64,000 nucleotides of DNA from Pseudomonas sp. GM21 (GCF_000282215.1 NZ_AKJS01000107.1:1-64000), one strand, 5' to 3'; positions 43,837 to 53,481 are shown, counted from the stretch's first letter. Program-made: numbers and translations. Notes: a model not told the origin generated them from the letters alone.

Positions 43837-44730
43837 ATGATTTCCAGCTCCGAACACGCCCGCCTGCTGCGGCTGGCGACCCGTGCCTCGGTGGCAGTGG
43901 CGTGTACGCTGATTGTCGCCAAAGGTATTGCGTGGTGGTTGAGCGGTTCGGTGAGCATGCTCGCCGGGTTGACCGACTCGGCGCTCGACGGCATCGCGTC
44001 ACTGCTCAACCTGCTGGCAGTGCAATACGCCTTGCGCCCGGCCGATGACGATCACCGTTACGGGCATGGCAAGGCCGAGTCGCTGGCGGGCATGGCCCAG
44101 GCGTTGTTCATTGGTGGCAGCGCGGTGTTGATTGCCTGGCAGGCGTTTGAACGGCTACAACATCCGGAACCGGTGGGTGCGCCGTGGATCAGCATCGGCG
44201 TGATTGTGATGTCCCTGGCGCTGACGCTGGCGTTGCTGGTTTTGCAACATCGCGTCGTCAAGGCAACGGGCTCCAACGCGGTGCGCGCCGACTCGTTGCA
44301 CTACCGCTCGGACATGCTGCTCAACGGCAGCATTCTGGTGGCGCTAGTGCTGGCCGGGTTTGGCTGGCATCGGGTCGACCCCTGGTTCGGTCTGGGGATT
44401 GCCGCGTACATTCTTTGGAGCGCGATCCAGATCGCCCGGGAAAGTTTTACGGTGTTGATGGATGAGGAGCTGCCGCCGGACGTCAGTCAGCACATGCTTG
44501 AATTGGCGTGCAGTGTGCCAGGGGTTTTGGGTGCGCATGATCTGCGCACGCGAGTTTCCGGCAGCCAGTGGTTCGTGCAATTGCACCTGGAACTGCCGGG
44601 GGATTTGACCTTGTCAGTCGCCCATGGCATCAGCGATCAGGCCGCCGATGCGATTCACGCCGCCTACCCGCGAGCCGAAGTGCTGGTGCACGCCGATCCT
44701 ATGAAAGCAGCTTCGAGCTACAAGCCTTAA
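43837..44730 (+). CDS. fieF: Cation diffusion facilitator, FieF-like
   Basis: A 297-residue CDF transporter with six helices and a cytoplasmic C-terminal domain. The metal site residues appear as DSALDG (helix 2) and HYRSD (helix 5), the DxxxD/HxxxD pair of FieF-type Zn/Fe exporters, and HRYGHGKAESLAG lies between. Export of zinc or ferrous iron in exchange for protons is expected. Confidence 0.9.
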   Translation: MISSSEHARLLRLATRASVAVACTLIVAKGIAWWLSGSVSMLAGLTDSALDGIASLLNLLAVQYALRPADDDHRYGHGKAESLAGMAQALFIGGSAVLIAWQAFERLQHPEPVGAPWISIGVIVMSLALTLALLVLQHRVVKATGSNAVRADSLHYRSDMLLNGSILVALVLAGFGWHRVDPWFGLGIAAYILWSAIQIARESFTVLMDEELPPDVSQHMLELACSVPGVLGAHDLRTRVSGSQWFVQLHLELPGDLTLSVAHGISDQAADAIHAAYPRAEVLVHADPMKAASSYKP

Positions 44731-44755
44731 GCTTGAAGCTTGAAGCTTGAAGCTT
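44729..44755. repeat. Short tandem repeat AAGCTTG x4
   Basis: The 7-base unit AAGCTTG recurs (AAGCTT four times, 44729-44755) at the very end of fieF. AAGCTT is itself a palindrome. It is the kind of repeat that changes copy number by slippage. It overlaps the fieF stop codon region. Confidence 0.8.
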
Positions 44756-44762
44756 ATATCTG

Positions 44763-45746
44763 CTACTGAACCTGATAACCGCGACTGCTCAGGCAGTTGC
44801 CCTGAGCCTGGCGATAGGTTTGAACCACCGACGGGTCCGGTTGATAGGTTGCGGTTCGCGGGTCGAAACCACTCTGCTGCACCGCGTATTGATAGCACTC
44901 GTAACCATCCTGATTGACCTGCTCTGCCGACTGCCCATTGGCTGGATACGCCTCTACGTCATATCCGTTGCTGGCGACTTGCGGCTGCTGTTGCGGTTGA
45001 AAGGTGCCAACCGGTGGCTCGACCACGACGTAATCCCGGGTGCTCTCCTCATAGGCGTAATACGAGCCCGCCGCCAGGAACAGCACCGACCCGCCGATCA
45101 ACACCTGCTCCGCGTACTCCGGCAAATAGCTGACGCGAATCCCGCGTGGTGGTTCAACCACCACATAGCGTGGGCCCAGCGGGCGATACCAGTAACCACC
45201 GGAGTAGAAATAATCCAGGCCACGGTAAGGCACGCGGTACTCACGATCCGGGAAGCGGTCGATCACGTGTCCGGGGCGATATTGCGGGCCGGGTCCCCAA
45301 CCATTACCGTGGCCACTCGGGCGCCCCTGCCATTGATTGTCATTGGTTGGCGCACCGATATAGCCGTTCCAGTGCGGGTTGTTGTCATTGCGTCGCGGCA
45401 CGTCCTGATAGTAACCACGCTGCGGCGGCTGGGTCTGGCGCACGGTGTCGGGCCGGGGCTGGATCGGCAGGTCATTGGCCGGCAGTTGTGGCGGGGGCGG
45501 CGGCGATCGAACCGGATTGTTGAAGTCGGGCTGCGGCCGGCTCTGCCACTGGCCATTGTTCTGATTCTGGCCGTTGTGCTCGAAATGGCGGTTGTGTTCG
45601 CCACGATTGACGTCGTTGTTCTGCGGATACGGCGGATTATTGCCACCATCGGGCCCACGGTTTTGTTGATCATCGGCCAGCGATTGCGCAGTGAAACTGA
45701 CACACAACAAACCAACACCGGCCAAACGCCAGATGCGCGACTTCAT
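44763..45746 (-). CDS. Exported DUF6515-like protein, Pro/Asn/Gln-rich
   Basis: A 327-residue protein with a signal peptide (MKSRIWRLAGVGLLCVSFTAQSLA). Residues 25-150 are rich in N, P, Q and G and probably disordered. The conserved part has tyrosine-rich YFYSGGYWYRPLGPRYVVVEPP, a hydrophobic stretch (QVLIGGSVLFLAAGSYYAY) and a cysteine pair near the end (YECYQYA, GNCLSSRGY). This fits DUF6515 outer-envelope proteins of unknown function. The start at 45746 is preferred over 45758. Confidence 0.72.
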   Translation of the reverse strand: MKSRIWRLAGVGLLCVSFTAQSLADDQQNRGPDGGNNPPYPQNNDVNRGEHNRHFEHNGQNQNNGQWQSRPQPDFNNPVRSPPPPPQLPANDLPIQPRPDTVRQTQPPQRGYYQDVPRRNDNNPHWNGYIGAPTNDNQWQGRPSGHGNGWGPGPQYRPGHVIDRFPDREYRVPYRGLDYFYSGGYWYRPLGPRYVVVEPPRGIRVSYLPEYAEQVLIGGSVLFLAAGSYYAYEESTRDYVVVEPPVGTFQPQQQPQVASNGYDVEAYPANGQSAEQVNQDGYECYQYAVQQSGFDPRTATYQPDPSVVQTYRQAQGNCLSSRGYQVQ

Positions 45747-45859
45747 GCTCTTCCTCACTGCGGGTTGGAGCCTGTACGTAAGACTGGAAAAGCACAGGCC
45801 GGTTCTGCAACAGGTTATCAGTCGCGAAACTTATTTATTGAGGGCGGAACATAACTGGC

Positions 45860-46140
45860 GGGAAAAAGAAAAGGGAGACCCGTCGGCCTCCCTTTGAGAA
45901 CTTCGTCCGTGCTCGACGCTTTTGACGTCGGCTCACCTCACGCCGTCTTGTGGACAGTGTGCAGCTCGGGGGCCGGCACATCCCCGGTGGGGGTGGCGGC
46001 CGCGGCTGGCCTGATTGGGCGAGCCGCTGTGGACTGTTTGTCCGAGCAGTGATTCTGGTGATAAGAATAGGCCTGAGGCGCCGGCAGAGGATTGCGAAGA
46101 TTGCTTAATTAAACACCACTTGCGCAATTTTTAACCCTGG
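45860..46140 (-). ncRNA. Candidate leftward small RNA, 5' end uncertain
   Basis: Evidence is the terminator at 45870-45895, a possible minus-strand promoter before it (TTGCGG about 17 bases from GTTAAA, near 46130-46160), and a stem CGACG/CGTCG at about 45914-45930 inside. The stretch has GC-rich and AT-rich parts unlike the flanking genes. An open frame of 64 codons (45933-46127) lacks any family features. I call it an RNA with low confidence; a short coding gene is possible. Confidence 0.35.
45870..45895 (-). terminator. Rho-independent terminator for leftward transcription
   Basis: Read on the minus strand, AAAGGGAG pairs with CTCCCTTT around a 10-base loop and is followed by TTTTCTTTTT. 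No T-run follows on the plus strand, so it ends a leftward transcript that begins between here and the divergent Lrp gene. The only open frame on that side is the weak one within 45933-46127. Confidence 0.75.
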
Positions 46141-46181
46141 ATAGATAATCTGCCGCAATAGTTACGACAAGGGACTGATTG

Positions 46182-46661
46182 ATGAGCAAACTCGACCGAT
46201 ACGACTTGAGCATTTTGGCGGAATTGCAGCGTGATGCGCGCATCTCCAACCAGGAACTGGCCGAACGCATCGGCCTGTCGCCTTCGCCATGCTCGCGCCG
46301 GGTCAAGCAACTGGAGGACGATGGCTACATATCCCGCCAGGTCGCCCTGCTGGACCGCAAGATGCTCGGTCTGAGCCTGACGGCTTACGTGCTGATCGGC
46401 ATGGACCGGCACACGCCGGAACGATTCGAGAACTTCGAAGCGGCGATTCGGACTTTGCCGCAAGTGCTGGAATGCAGCCTGGTAACGGGGATGGATGCCG
46501 ACTATCAGTTGAAGGTGGTGGTACCGGACATGGATCACTACCAGAAACTGCTGCTGGGGCACCTGACCCGGATTGAAGGGGTGACCAGCGTGCGGTCGAG
46601 TTTTGTGTTGAACCAGGTGCTCAACAGTACCGAGTTGCCGCTGACTCATCTGCGCAGCTGA
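46182..46661 (+). CDS. Lrp/AsnC-family regulator
   Basis: A 159-residue regulator with the Lrp helix-turn-helix (LSILAELQRDARISNQELAERIGLSPSPCSRRVKQLE, residues 8-44 in two pieces) and a RAM domain with LVTGMDADYQLKVVV. It starts with MSKLDRYD at the ATG 46182. The divergent partner would be the leftward transcript discussed above. Effector and targets are unknown. Confidence 0.9.
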   Translation: MSKLDRYDLSILAELQRDARISNQELAERIGLSPSPCSRRVKQLEDDGYISRQVALLDRKMLGLSLTAYVLIGMDRHTPERFENFEAAIRTLPQVLECSLVTGMDADYQLKVVVPDMDHYQKLLLGHLTRIEGVTSVRSSFVLNQVLNSTELPLTHLRS

Positions 46662-46671
46662 GGACGCCATC

Positions 46672-46731
46672 GCGGGCAAGCCCGCTCCCACAAGGTTTTG
46701 TGTCAGACGCAAAACCTGTGGGCTTGCCCGT
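46672..46731. repeat. Inverted repeat, REP-related
   Basis: CGGGCAAGCCC plus CACAAGGTTTTG (46672-46700) faces CAAAACCTGTGGGCTTGCCCG (46710-46731), with an inserted GCTCC in the left arm. It lies after the Lrp gene and could end its transcript. Confidence 0.72.
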
Positions 46732-46849
46732 GAAGAGACCGGCACAGGCGACGAATGACTGCGACACACCGACGCAGGTCAATGCTCCGCCAATTCTCAG
46801 TGGCGTATACTCCAGCGCCTTTTAGTCTCGCCTACGCTGGAGATGTTCG

Positions 46850-47059
46850 ATGGATCCTGCAGTATTTGAAGAGTGGATGATGACTGGCCTTGTCAGCATC
46901 CTGATCATTTTCATGGGTTTCATCGTCTGGGATCTGGCGAAGAAGTCCAAGGCCGGGCGCTTTGGCTCGCTCATTCTGTTCTTTGTCCTGGGCCTGGGCG
47001 TGGCCGCGTTCATCATCAAGAGCGTAGTGATCGGCCTGATCGAGTCCGGCACGTTATAA
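46850..47059 (+). CDS. DUF2788 small membrane protein
   Basis: A 69-residue protein with two membrane helices ([19 protein letters not shown] and [21 protein letters not shown]) separated by a basic loop KKSKAGR. It matches DUF2788. Its 3' end overlaps the convergent rluE gene by 6 bases. Confidence 0.85.
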   Translation: MDPAVFEEWMMTGLVSILIIFMGFIVWDLAKKSKAGRFGSLILFFVLGLGVAAFIIKSVVIGLIESGTL

Positions 47060-47695
47060 ACGCGCCGGCACTTCTTTCCACTGACCCTGATCGAGCCCGT
47101 CGATTGTCCAGTCGCCGATTCTGACCCGCACCAGCCGCAACGTCGGCAAGCCGACCGCCGCCGTCATGCGCCGCACCTGACGGTTTCGCCCTTCGCGAAT
47201 CACCAGCTCCAGCCAGCTCGTCGGCACGCTTTTGCGAAAGCGCACGGGCGGGTTGCGGGGCCACAGTTCCGGCTCTTCAAGCTGGCGCGCCTCGGCCGGC
47301 AAGGTCATCCCGTCGTTCAGTTCGACACCCTCGCGCAACCGCTGCAATTGCTCGGCACTCGGCTCACCTTCCACTTGCACCCAATAGGTCTTGGCCAGTT
47401 TGTGTTTCGGGTCGGCAATCCGCGCCTGGAGCTGACCATCGTTGGTCAACAGCAGCAAACCTTCGCTGTCACGGTCCAGCCGTCCTGCCGGGTAAATCCC
47501 CGGGATGTCGATGTAATCCTTGAGCGTCGCGCGCCCTTCGCCGTCACTGAATTGGGTCAGCACGTCGAACGGTTTATTGAAAAGGATCAGCTTCGGCTCG
47601 GCCGGCGGCGCTTTGGCGACACGGCGCGGGGCTGAGGAGGATGGCGCAGGCTTCGCGCCAGGGCGGCGAGAAACGGGACGTTGTGGACGGGACAT
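47054..47695 (-). CDS. rluE: 23S rRNA pseudouridine synthase RluE
   Basis: A 213-residue RsuA/RluE-group enzyme. A basic, proline-rich N-terminus (about 1-35) precedes the domain. The catalytic aspartate is in [19 protein letters not shown], followed by [12 protein letters not shown] and the C-terminal [29 protein letters not shown]. There is no S4 domain, as in RluE, which modifies U2457. Confidence 0.9.
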   Translation of the reverse strand: MSRPQRPVSRRPGAKPAPSSSAPRRVAKAPPAEPKLILFNKPFDVLTQFSDGEGRATLKDYIDIPGIYPAGRLDRDSEGLLLLTNDGQLQARIADPKHKLAKTYWVQVEGEPSAEQLQRLREGVELNDGMTLPAEARQLEEPELWPRNPPVRFRKSVPTSWLELVIREGRNRQVRRMTAAVGLPTLRLVRVRIGDWTIDGLDQGQWKEVPARL

Positions 47696-47763
47696 GGGGA
47701 AAGAAACATCTAACGGTCAGGGCTGCTAATGCTAGTTCCCTGACCGCTAAATGACCATGTCTG

Positions 47764-49227
47764 TCAGCGAAATGGTGGCTCGTCGAAGCTGCGCAGTTTG
47801 CGCGAGTGCAGCGAGTTGAGTTCGGTGCGCAAAAGGTCCACTGCCTCGATGCCGATCTTCAAGTGCTGGCTGACTGCACGCTCATAGAAGGCGTTGGCCG
47901 ATCCCGGCAGTTTGATTTCACTGTGCAACGGTTTGTCCGAGACACACAGCAATGTGCCGTAGGGCACACGCAAACGATAGCCTTGGGCGGCGATGGTGCC
48001 GCTTTCCATGTCCACCGCTACAGCGCGAGACAGGTTGATCAACGGACGTTCCTGGGCCCAACGCAATTCCCAGTTGCGGTCGTCGTAAGTCAGCACGGTG
48101 CCGGTGCGCAGGCGTTTTTTCAGCTCATCGCCCTTTTCGCCGGTGATGTTGGCCGCCGCTTGTTGCAACGCCATCTGCACTTCAGCCAGGGCCGGAATCG
48201 GAATGTTCGGTGGCACGACCCGGTCGAGAATCCCGTCGCGGCGCATGTAAGCGTGCGCCAGTACGTAGTCGCCAATGGTCTGCGACTGACGCAAGCCGCC
48301 GCAGTGCCCGATCATCAGCCAGCAATGCGGACGCAGCACCGCCAAGTGGTCGGTGATGTTCTTGGCGTTGGACGGGCCGACGCCGATGTTCACCAGGGTC
48401 ACGCCGTGGCCATCGCTGGCGATCAGGTGATAGGCCGGCATCTGGTAACGGTGCCAGACCACGCCCGCCGCAATCGCCGATGCTTCGCCGTGATCCATGC
48501 TCTTTTCGATGATCACGTTGCCCGGCAAGACCATGCGCACAAAACGCGGGTCGCTGCGCAATTGCTCCAGACCATGGACGATGAACTGGTCCACGTAGCG
48601 GTGGTAGTTGGTCAACAGAATCCAAGGCTGCACATGACGCCAGTCACTGCCGGTGTAATGCACCAGTCGGCGCAGGGAAAAGTCCACGCGCGCCGCATCG
48701 AACAGCGCCAGTGGCAGCGGGTCGGTGTTTTCCCAATCGTACAAGCCATCGGCAATGCCATCCGTCGCGGCGGACAAATCGGTACTCGGGAATACTCGCG
48801 CCAGCACGGCAGCGGTCACACCGGAGCCGGCCAGTTCATCGCCCTGCTCGACCACATACGGATAAGGAATGTTTTGCTGACTGATGCCGACTTCGACGGT
48901 CACGGTGAAGTCGTGCATCAACGGCACGAGTTGTTCCAGCAGGTATTTACGGAAAGCGGCCGGATGGGTGACGGTGACACTGTAGGTCCCCGGCAGTTGA
49001 ACCTTGGCGTAGGCGCGCGTGGTCTGCGGGACTTCGCCCTGACAGTGATAGGTCAGGCGCAGTTCGGGATAACGAAACATCGCACGCTGTTCGGCGTCCG
49101 GCTCGACACGATCCTTGAGGTAACGCTTGAGCGCCTGATTCAGCGCGGTGGTTGCACGATTGTGCAAGTGCGCAAGCTGGTCCACGGCTTGCTCGGCGGT
49201 TTGAACGACAATAAAAGCTTCGGTCAC
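47764..49227 (-). CDS. amn: AMP nucleosidase
   Basis: A 487-residue enzyme that splits AMP into adenine and ribose 5-phosphate. The N-terminal Amn-specific domain is followed by a purine-phosphorylase fold: VNIGVGPSNAKNITDHL, MIGHCGGLRQSQTIGDYVLA and the purine-site AVDMESGTIAAQGYRLRVPYGTLLCVSD in parts. I prefer the GTG at 49227, which has AGGA eight bases upstream; the ATG at 49236 has its Shine-Dalgarno too close. Confidence 0.93.
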   Translation of the reverse strand: MTEAFIVVQTAEQAVDQLAHLHNRATTALNQALKRYLKDRVEPDAEQRAMFRYPELRLTYHCQGEVPQTTRAYAKVQLPGTYSVTVTHPAAFRKYLLEQLVPLMHDFTVTVEVGISQQNIPYPYVVEQGDELAGSGVTAAVLARVFPSTDLSAATDGIADGLYDWENTDPLPLALFDAARVDFSLRRLVHYTGSDWRHVQPWILLTNYHRYVDQFIVHGLEQLRSDPRFVRMVLPGNVIIEKSMDHGEASAIAAGVVWHRYQMPAYHLIASDGHGVTLVNIGVGPSNAKNITDHLAVLRPHCWLMIGHCGGLRQSQTIGDYVLAHAYMRRDGILDRVVPPNIPIPALAEVQMALQQAAANITGEKGDELKKRLRTGTVLTYDDRNWELRWAQERPLINLSRAVAVDMESGTIAAQGYRLRVPYGTLLCVSDKPLHSEIKLPGSANAFYERAVSQHLKIGIEAVDLLRTELNSLHSRKLRSFDEPPFR

Positions 49228-49322
49228 GATCAGCATCCTGTGTTCTGACTTGCAGACCTTCATCTTGCCTGCATCGTCGCTTCACGGGAACAGTGGCGGC
49301 TACACAAATGCCAAGTCCAGCG

Positions 49323-49367
49323 CGGATCCAATGTGGGAGCGAGCCTGCTCGCTCCCACAGGGATCCG
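49323..49367. repeat. REP hairpin with an extra outer stem
   Basis: TGTGGGAGCGAG (49332-49343) pairs with CTCGCTCCCACA (49348-49359) over a CCTG loop. CGGATCC (49323-49329) and GGATCCG (49361-49367) extend the stem. It lies between amn and the dehydrogenase gene. Confidence 0.8.
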
Positions 49368-49374
49368 GAGTCGC

Positions 49375-51021
49375 TCACATAAGTGGAGTCGACCGGGTGA
49401 CAATCGCTTCCACATCCAGCCCACGCGGCAACGCGCCATACACCCGCCCCGCTGATCCCAGTCGACTGGTGATAAACGCATCACTGACCGCCGCATTCCC
49501 CGCCTCCAGCAATAGCTTCGCCTGAAGCCCCAACGCAATGTCTTCGGTCAACTGCCGCGCGCGGTACTGAATGTCGCTGGTATCCTTGAACGCCGCCTGC
49601 AACTGGCTGATGTGCGCGGCCAGGCGTTTGTCACCATGGCCATCGCCCAACTCGCTGAATAGCACGTCGAGCACACCCGGCTCTTTCGACAGCGCTCGAA
49701 GTACATCCAGGCACTGCACGTTGCCGGAACCTTCCCACGTCGAATTGACCGGCGCCTCACGGTACAGGCGCGGCAGGATGCTTTCTTCGACGTACCCGGC
49801 GCCGCCCATGCATTCGGCGGCTTCGTTGATCATCGCGGGGGCGCGTTTGCAGATCCAGTATTTGCCCACGGCCGTCACCAGTCGGGCGAATTTCGCTTCC
49901 TGGCTGTCGTCCAGATGATCCAGCGCCTTGCCCATGCGCAGGCTCAAGGCCAGGGCGGCTTCGCTTTCCAGCGCCAGATCGGCGAGTACGTTTTGCATCA
50001 ACGGTTGTTCGCTGAGCAACTTGCCGCCGACGCCGCGGTGAGCGCAGTGATGACTGGCCTGGGTCAGGGCCTGGCGCATCAATGCACTGGAGCCGACCAT
50101 GCAATCGAAGCGGGTCATGGCGACCATTTCGATGATGGTTGGCACGCCCCGCCCTTCTTCGCCAACCATCCACGCCAGCGCACCACGAAATTCCACTTCG
50201 CTGGAGGCGTTGGAACAATTACCCAGTTTGTTTTTCAGGCGCTGGATGTAGAACTGATTGCGCGTGTCATCGGGGCGATGGCGCGGCAGCAGGAAACAGG
50301 TCAACCCCTTGTCAGTCTGCGCCAGGGTCAGAAAGGCGTCGCACATCGGTGCCGAGCAGAACCACTTGTGGCCGACCAGTTCGTAGGCCTGTCCCGGACC
50401 GCTGGCGCCGACCGGATACGCCTTGGTGGTGTTGGCACGCACGTCGGTGCCGCCCTGCTTCTCGGTCATGGCCATGCCGATGGTCACACCGGCCTTGTGC
50501 GCCATGCCGACGTTACGCGGGTCGTATTCGGTAGAAAGGATTTTCGGCAGCCATTGCTCGGCCAGATCCGGTTGCAGGCGCATCGCCGGAACGCTGGCAA
50601 ACGTCATGGTCAATGGGCAACCGCTGCCGGCTTCAGCCTGGCTATGCAGATAACTCATGGACGCGCGGGCCACATGCGCACCCGACTGCGGATGGGCCCA
50701 AGGCAACGAAGTCAGCCCGTGCTCGACCGCTGTGCTCATCAATTTGTGATAGGCCGGGTGGAACTCCACCAGATCAATGCGATGACCATAACGGTCATGG
50801 CTGACGAATACCGGTTTGTTCTGGTTGGCCAGAAACCCGGCTTCCATCAAGGGCCCGCCCGCCAGTGCGCCGTACGCGTCGATCCGCGACTCGGCCCAAC
50901 CAGCCCCGAACCGCCGCGACCATTCCTGCAATGGCAAGTCGATGCGATACAGGTTGGTGCCGTCCAGCGACGGAGGCTGGTTGGTGACTTCGTGGGTTTC
51001 GGCGAACTGATGCAGGTTCAT
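49375..51021 (-). CDS. AidB-like acyl-CoA dehydrogenase
   Basis: A 548-residue flavoprotein of the AidB branch, longer than ordinary acyl-CoA dehydrogenases. Seen are AHKAGVTIGMAMTEKQGGTDVRANTT (FAD-contact), the HKWFCSAPMCDAFL region, and EAAECMGGAGYVEESILPRLYREAPVNSTWEGSGN near the active site, in parts. In E. coli AidB belongs to the alkylation (Ada) response; no ada gene is here. The enzyme activity is uncertain. Confidence 0.9.
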   Translation of the reverse strand: MNLHQFAETHEVTNQPPSLDGTNLYRIDLPLQEWSRRFGAGWAESRIDAYGALAGGPLMEAGFLANQNKPVFVSHDRYGHRIDLVEFHPAYHKLMSTAVEHGLTSLPWAHPQSGAHVARASMSYLHSQAEAGSGCPLTMTFASVPAMRLQPDLAEQWLPKILSTEYDPRNVGMAHKAGVTIGMAMTEKQGGTDVRANTTKAYPVGASGPGQAYELVGHKWFCSAPMCDAFLTLAQTDKGLTCFLLPRHRPDDTRNQFYIQRLKNKLGNCSNASSEVEFRGALAWMVGEEGRGVPTIIEMVAMTRFDCMVGSSALMRQALTQASHHCAHRGVGGKLLSEQPLMQNVLADLALESEAALALSLRMGKALDHLDDSQEAKFARLVTAVGKYWICKRAPAMINEAAECMGGAGYVEESILPRLYREAPVNSTWEGSGNVQCLDVLRALSKEPGVLDVLFSELGDGHGDKRLAAHISQLQAAFKDTSDIQYRARQLTEDIALGLQAKLLLEAGNAAVSDAFITSRLGSAGRVYGALPRGLDVEAIVTRSTPLM

Positions 51022-51117
51022 GACGAGGGCTCCTTTGGGTCAGCCAAGGAAGTCAGTTAAGCACTGCCCCGAGGTTGAACAAAGTGGCATATCCGCCGAA
51101 CTGTCGGCGCTTTCGCC

Positions 51118-53481
51118 CTACCCTGGGCACAACACCCGACGATAGAGCGCGGCCTGCAAATCTTCGAATTTCACCGGTTTGTTCAGGTAATCAATCAAGT
51201 CACCGGTCGGGCAGCGTTCACGATCCACACTCAGAGCCACCACGAACACCGGCAAGTCGGCGCAACCTGGCAAGGCGCGGATCTGGCAGCACAGGGAGAG
51301 GCCGTCTTGAGGCGGCAACTGACCATCGACCAGCACCGCATCAAAGGTTTCACGCTGCAACTGATCGACCGCGCTCAGGCCGTTGTCGGCGGAACGCACC
51401 CGGAACCCGAGCTTGAGCAACATGCCGCGCATCACTAACTGGTTGACGCTGTTGTCATCCACCAACAACACGCTGCAATCCTGCGGTAAGCGCAAACGCC
51501 CAAAATCGCCGCTCATCAACGGTACAGGCGGTCGCTCTACCACCGGCAAATCAAAGTCGACATCTAGCTGGAAGCGGCTGCCGCTGCCCGGCTCGGAGCG
51601 GTGCGTCAAGCGCCCACCGAGCAGTTCGACGAGTTGCCGACAAATCGCCAGCCCCACGCCCAGACCGCCGTATTCGCGAGTCATTGAACCGTCGAGCTGG
51701 AAGAAACGCTGATACATCGTCGCCTCCCCCAGATCGGTGAAGCCGATACCCGTGTCGATCACCGCAAACGACAAAGACAACCGACCGTTTTCCACCGGCT
51801 TGCCCGTCACCCGTAGCGCCAAGCCGCCGACTCGGGTGAACTTGATCGCGTTATCCAACAGGCATTCCAGGCATTGCGTCAGTTTGGTGCTGTCACCGTG
51901 CAAGCGATCCGGCAGTCCCGAGGCTACGTCGACTTTGAAGTCCAGCGACTTGCTCGATGCGTTGACCTCGAACTGCGCGCGCAAGGCATCGACCACGCCC
52001 CGCAAGCTGAACGCTGCAGGGGAAACCTTGAGCGTGCCAGCCTGCAATTCGGTCAGGGTCAGGATGCCGTTGACCATGCGCATCATGTCCCGCGCGGAAC
52101 CGGCGGCGGTTTGCTGGTATTGCTCCAGCTCAGGATCCATCTCGACGGTCTGCATCAACTCCAGCGAACCGATCACACCGTTCATCGGGGTGCGCAATTC
52201 GTGGGTCAGGGTGGCGAGGAATTCATCTTTGAGCTTGTTACCGTGAGCCAGTTGCTGGTTCAGCACTTCGAGTTTTTGACCCGCATCAAACAGCGTTTGC
52301 GCTTGCTGCTCGCGCATGGCGTTGATTCGGTCAGCCAGGGCCAGCGACAACAACGCCACTTCGATCGCTGAGCCGATCTGGCTCGAATACATGGTCAGGA
52401 ACACGTTCGGCAGGTAACCCAGCACCATCAGCGTATTGACGACGCCACCGAGCAAAAACGCCGACCAGGCAATGATGAAATACCGCGCCACACGCAAGCC
52501 ACGCAACCAGGCACACAACCCGGCGGCGAAAATCACCACCGTGAAGGTCAAGGCCAGGGCAGTGGCCAGTCGCAAGGCCAGGGCGTAACTGGCCATCAAT
52601 GACAGCCCGATCACCACTGCGCTGAATGCAATCAATGCCAGCAGCATACGATCGAGCCAGCGCCCGTAAGAACCTGTCTGCAAGAAGCTACGGGCGAACT
52701 GGCTGCCAAACAGCCCGGCGCAACCGATGAAGAATGGTGTGGCGGCGTTGGCCCACCACGGATTGTCAGGCCAGAAATATTCCACAGCCGCGCCGTTGAC
52801 CGACAGCTGATACAACCCGAACGAGGCGATATAGAAAATGTAATAGAGGTAGCTGGTGTCACGCACGCTGAGGTAGATGAACAGGTTGTAAACCAGCATC
52901 CCCAACAACACACCATAGATCAGCCCCAACACATAAAGCCGGACCGGCTGTTCTTCGAGAAAAGCGGTGCTCGACCACAAGGTAACCGGCGCCTGGATCG
53001 AGCCTTGACTTTGCAGGCGCAGGTACACCGTTTGTACCTGGTCAGGCGTGAATTTCAAATCGAACAGGTAGTTGTTCTGGCGGATCTCGCGCGTGGAAAA
53101 CGGTAATGCATCGCCGGTCTGCCGCACCAATTGATAGCTGCCGGCAGCATCGGGCAAAAACAGATCAAGGTGATCAAGGGGCGGATAGGCCAGTTCGAGC
53201 AGCCAGGTGCGTTGTGCTTGCGGGTTGGTCGGGCGGTAGAGCAGGTCGATTTTCAGCCAGAACACCGAACGCGAATAACCGGCGTTGAGCGTCGCTTTGT
53301 CGTGGGTCTTGAAGTTACCGGCCGCGGCTTGCGCACGGACATCGGCGATGGTCGCCTGACCACCCGCGTCTTCGTACACTTGCAGGCTTCGGCCCAAAGG
53401 CAGGCTTTGAGTGAACTCGTCGAACTCGACGGCGCTCGCCATGAGGGGCAAGCAAAGCAGCAATATCAGCAAATAGCGCAT
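51118..53481 (-). CDS. ladS: Hybrid sensor kinase LadS
   Basis: A 787-residue sensor. Order: signal peptide, periplasmic 7TMR-DISMED2 domain (about 25-175), seven membrane helices (about 183-390), histidine kinase domain with H427 (THELRTP), N544 and ATP motifs D576 (DTGIGF) and GGLGVGLAIC, and a receiver with D719 and K768. There is no phosphotransfer domain. In P. aeruginosa LadS acts through the Hpt of GacS and favours biofilm (known); the gene before thiD is at the same place there (from memory). Confidence 0.88.
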   Translation of the reverse strand: MRYLLILLLCLPLMASAVEFDEFTQSLPLGRSLQVYEDAGGQATIADVRAQAAAGNFKTHDKATLNAGYSRSVFWLKIDLLYRPTNPQAQRTWLLELAYPPLDHLDLFLPDAAGSYQLVRQTGDALPFSTREIRQNNYLFDLKFTPDQVQTVYLRLQSQGSIQAPVTLWSSTAFLEEQPVRLYVLGLIYGVLLGMLVYNLFIYLSVRDTSYLYYIFYIASFGLYQLSVNGAAVEYFWPDNPWWANAATPFFIGCAGLFGSQFARSFLQTGSYGRWLDRMLLALIAFSAVVIGLSLMASYALALRLATALALTFTVVIFAAGLCAWLRGLRVARYFIIAWSAFLLGGVVNTLMVLGYLPNVFLTMYSSQIGSAIEVALLSLALADRINAMREQQAQTLFDAGQKLEVLNQQLAHGNKLKDEFLATLTHELRTPMNGVIGSLELMQTVEMDPELEQYQQTAAGSARDMMRMVNGILTLTELQAGTLKVSPAAFSLRGVVDALRAQFEVNASSKSLDFKVDVASGLPDRLHGDSTKLTQCLECLLDNAIKFTRVGGLALRVTGKPVENGRLSLSFAVIDTGIGFTDLGEATMYQRFFQLDGSMTREYGGLGVGLAICRQLVELLGGRLTHRSEPGSGSRFQLDVDFDLPVVERPPVPLMSGDFGRLRLPQDCSVLLVDDNSVNQLVMRGMLLKLGFRVRSADNGLSAVDQLQRETFDAVLVDGQLPPQDGLSLCCQIRALPGCADLPVFVVALSVDRERCPTGDLIDYLNKPVKFEDLQAALYRRVLCPG

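Noticed and set aside
47806-49248. 480-codon open frame antisense to amn
   Set aside because: A shadow of a well-supported gene; composition is typical of the antisense frame and nothing in it resembles a protein family.
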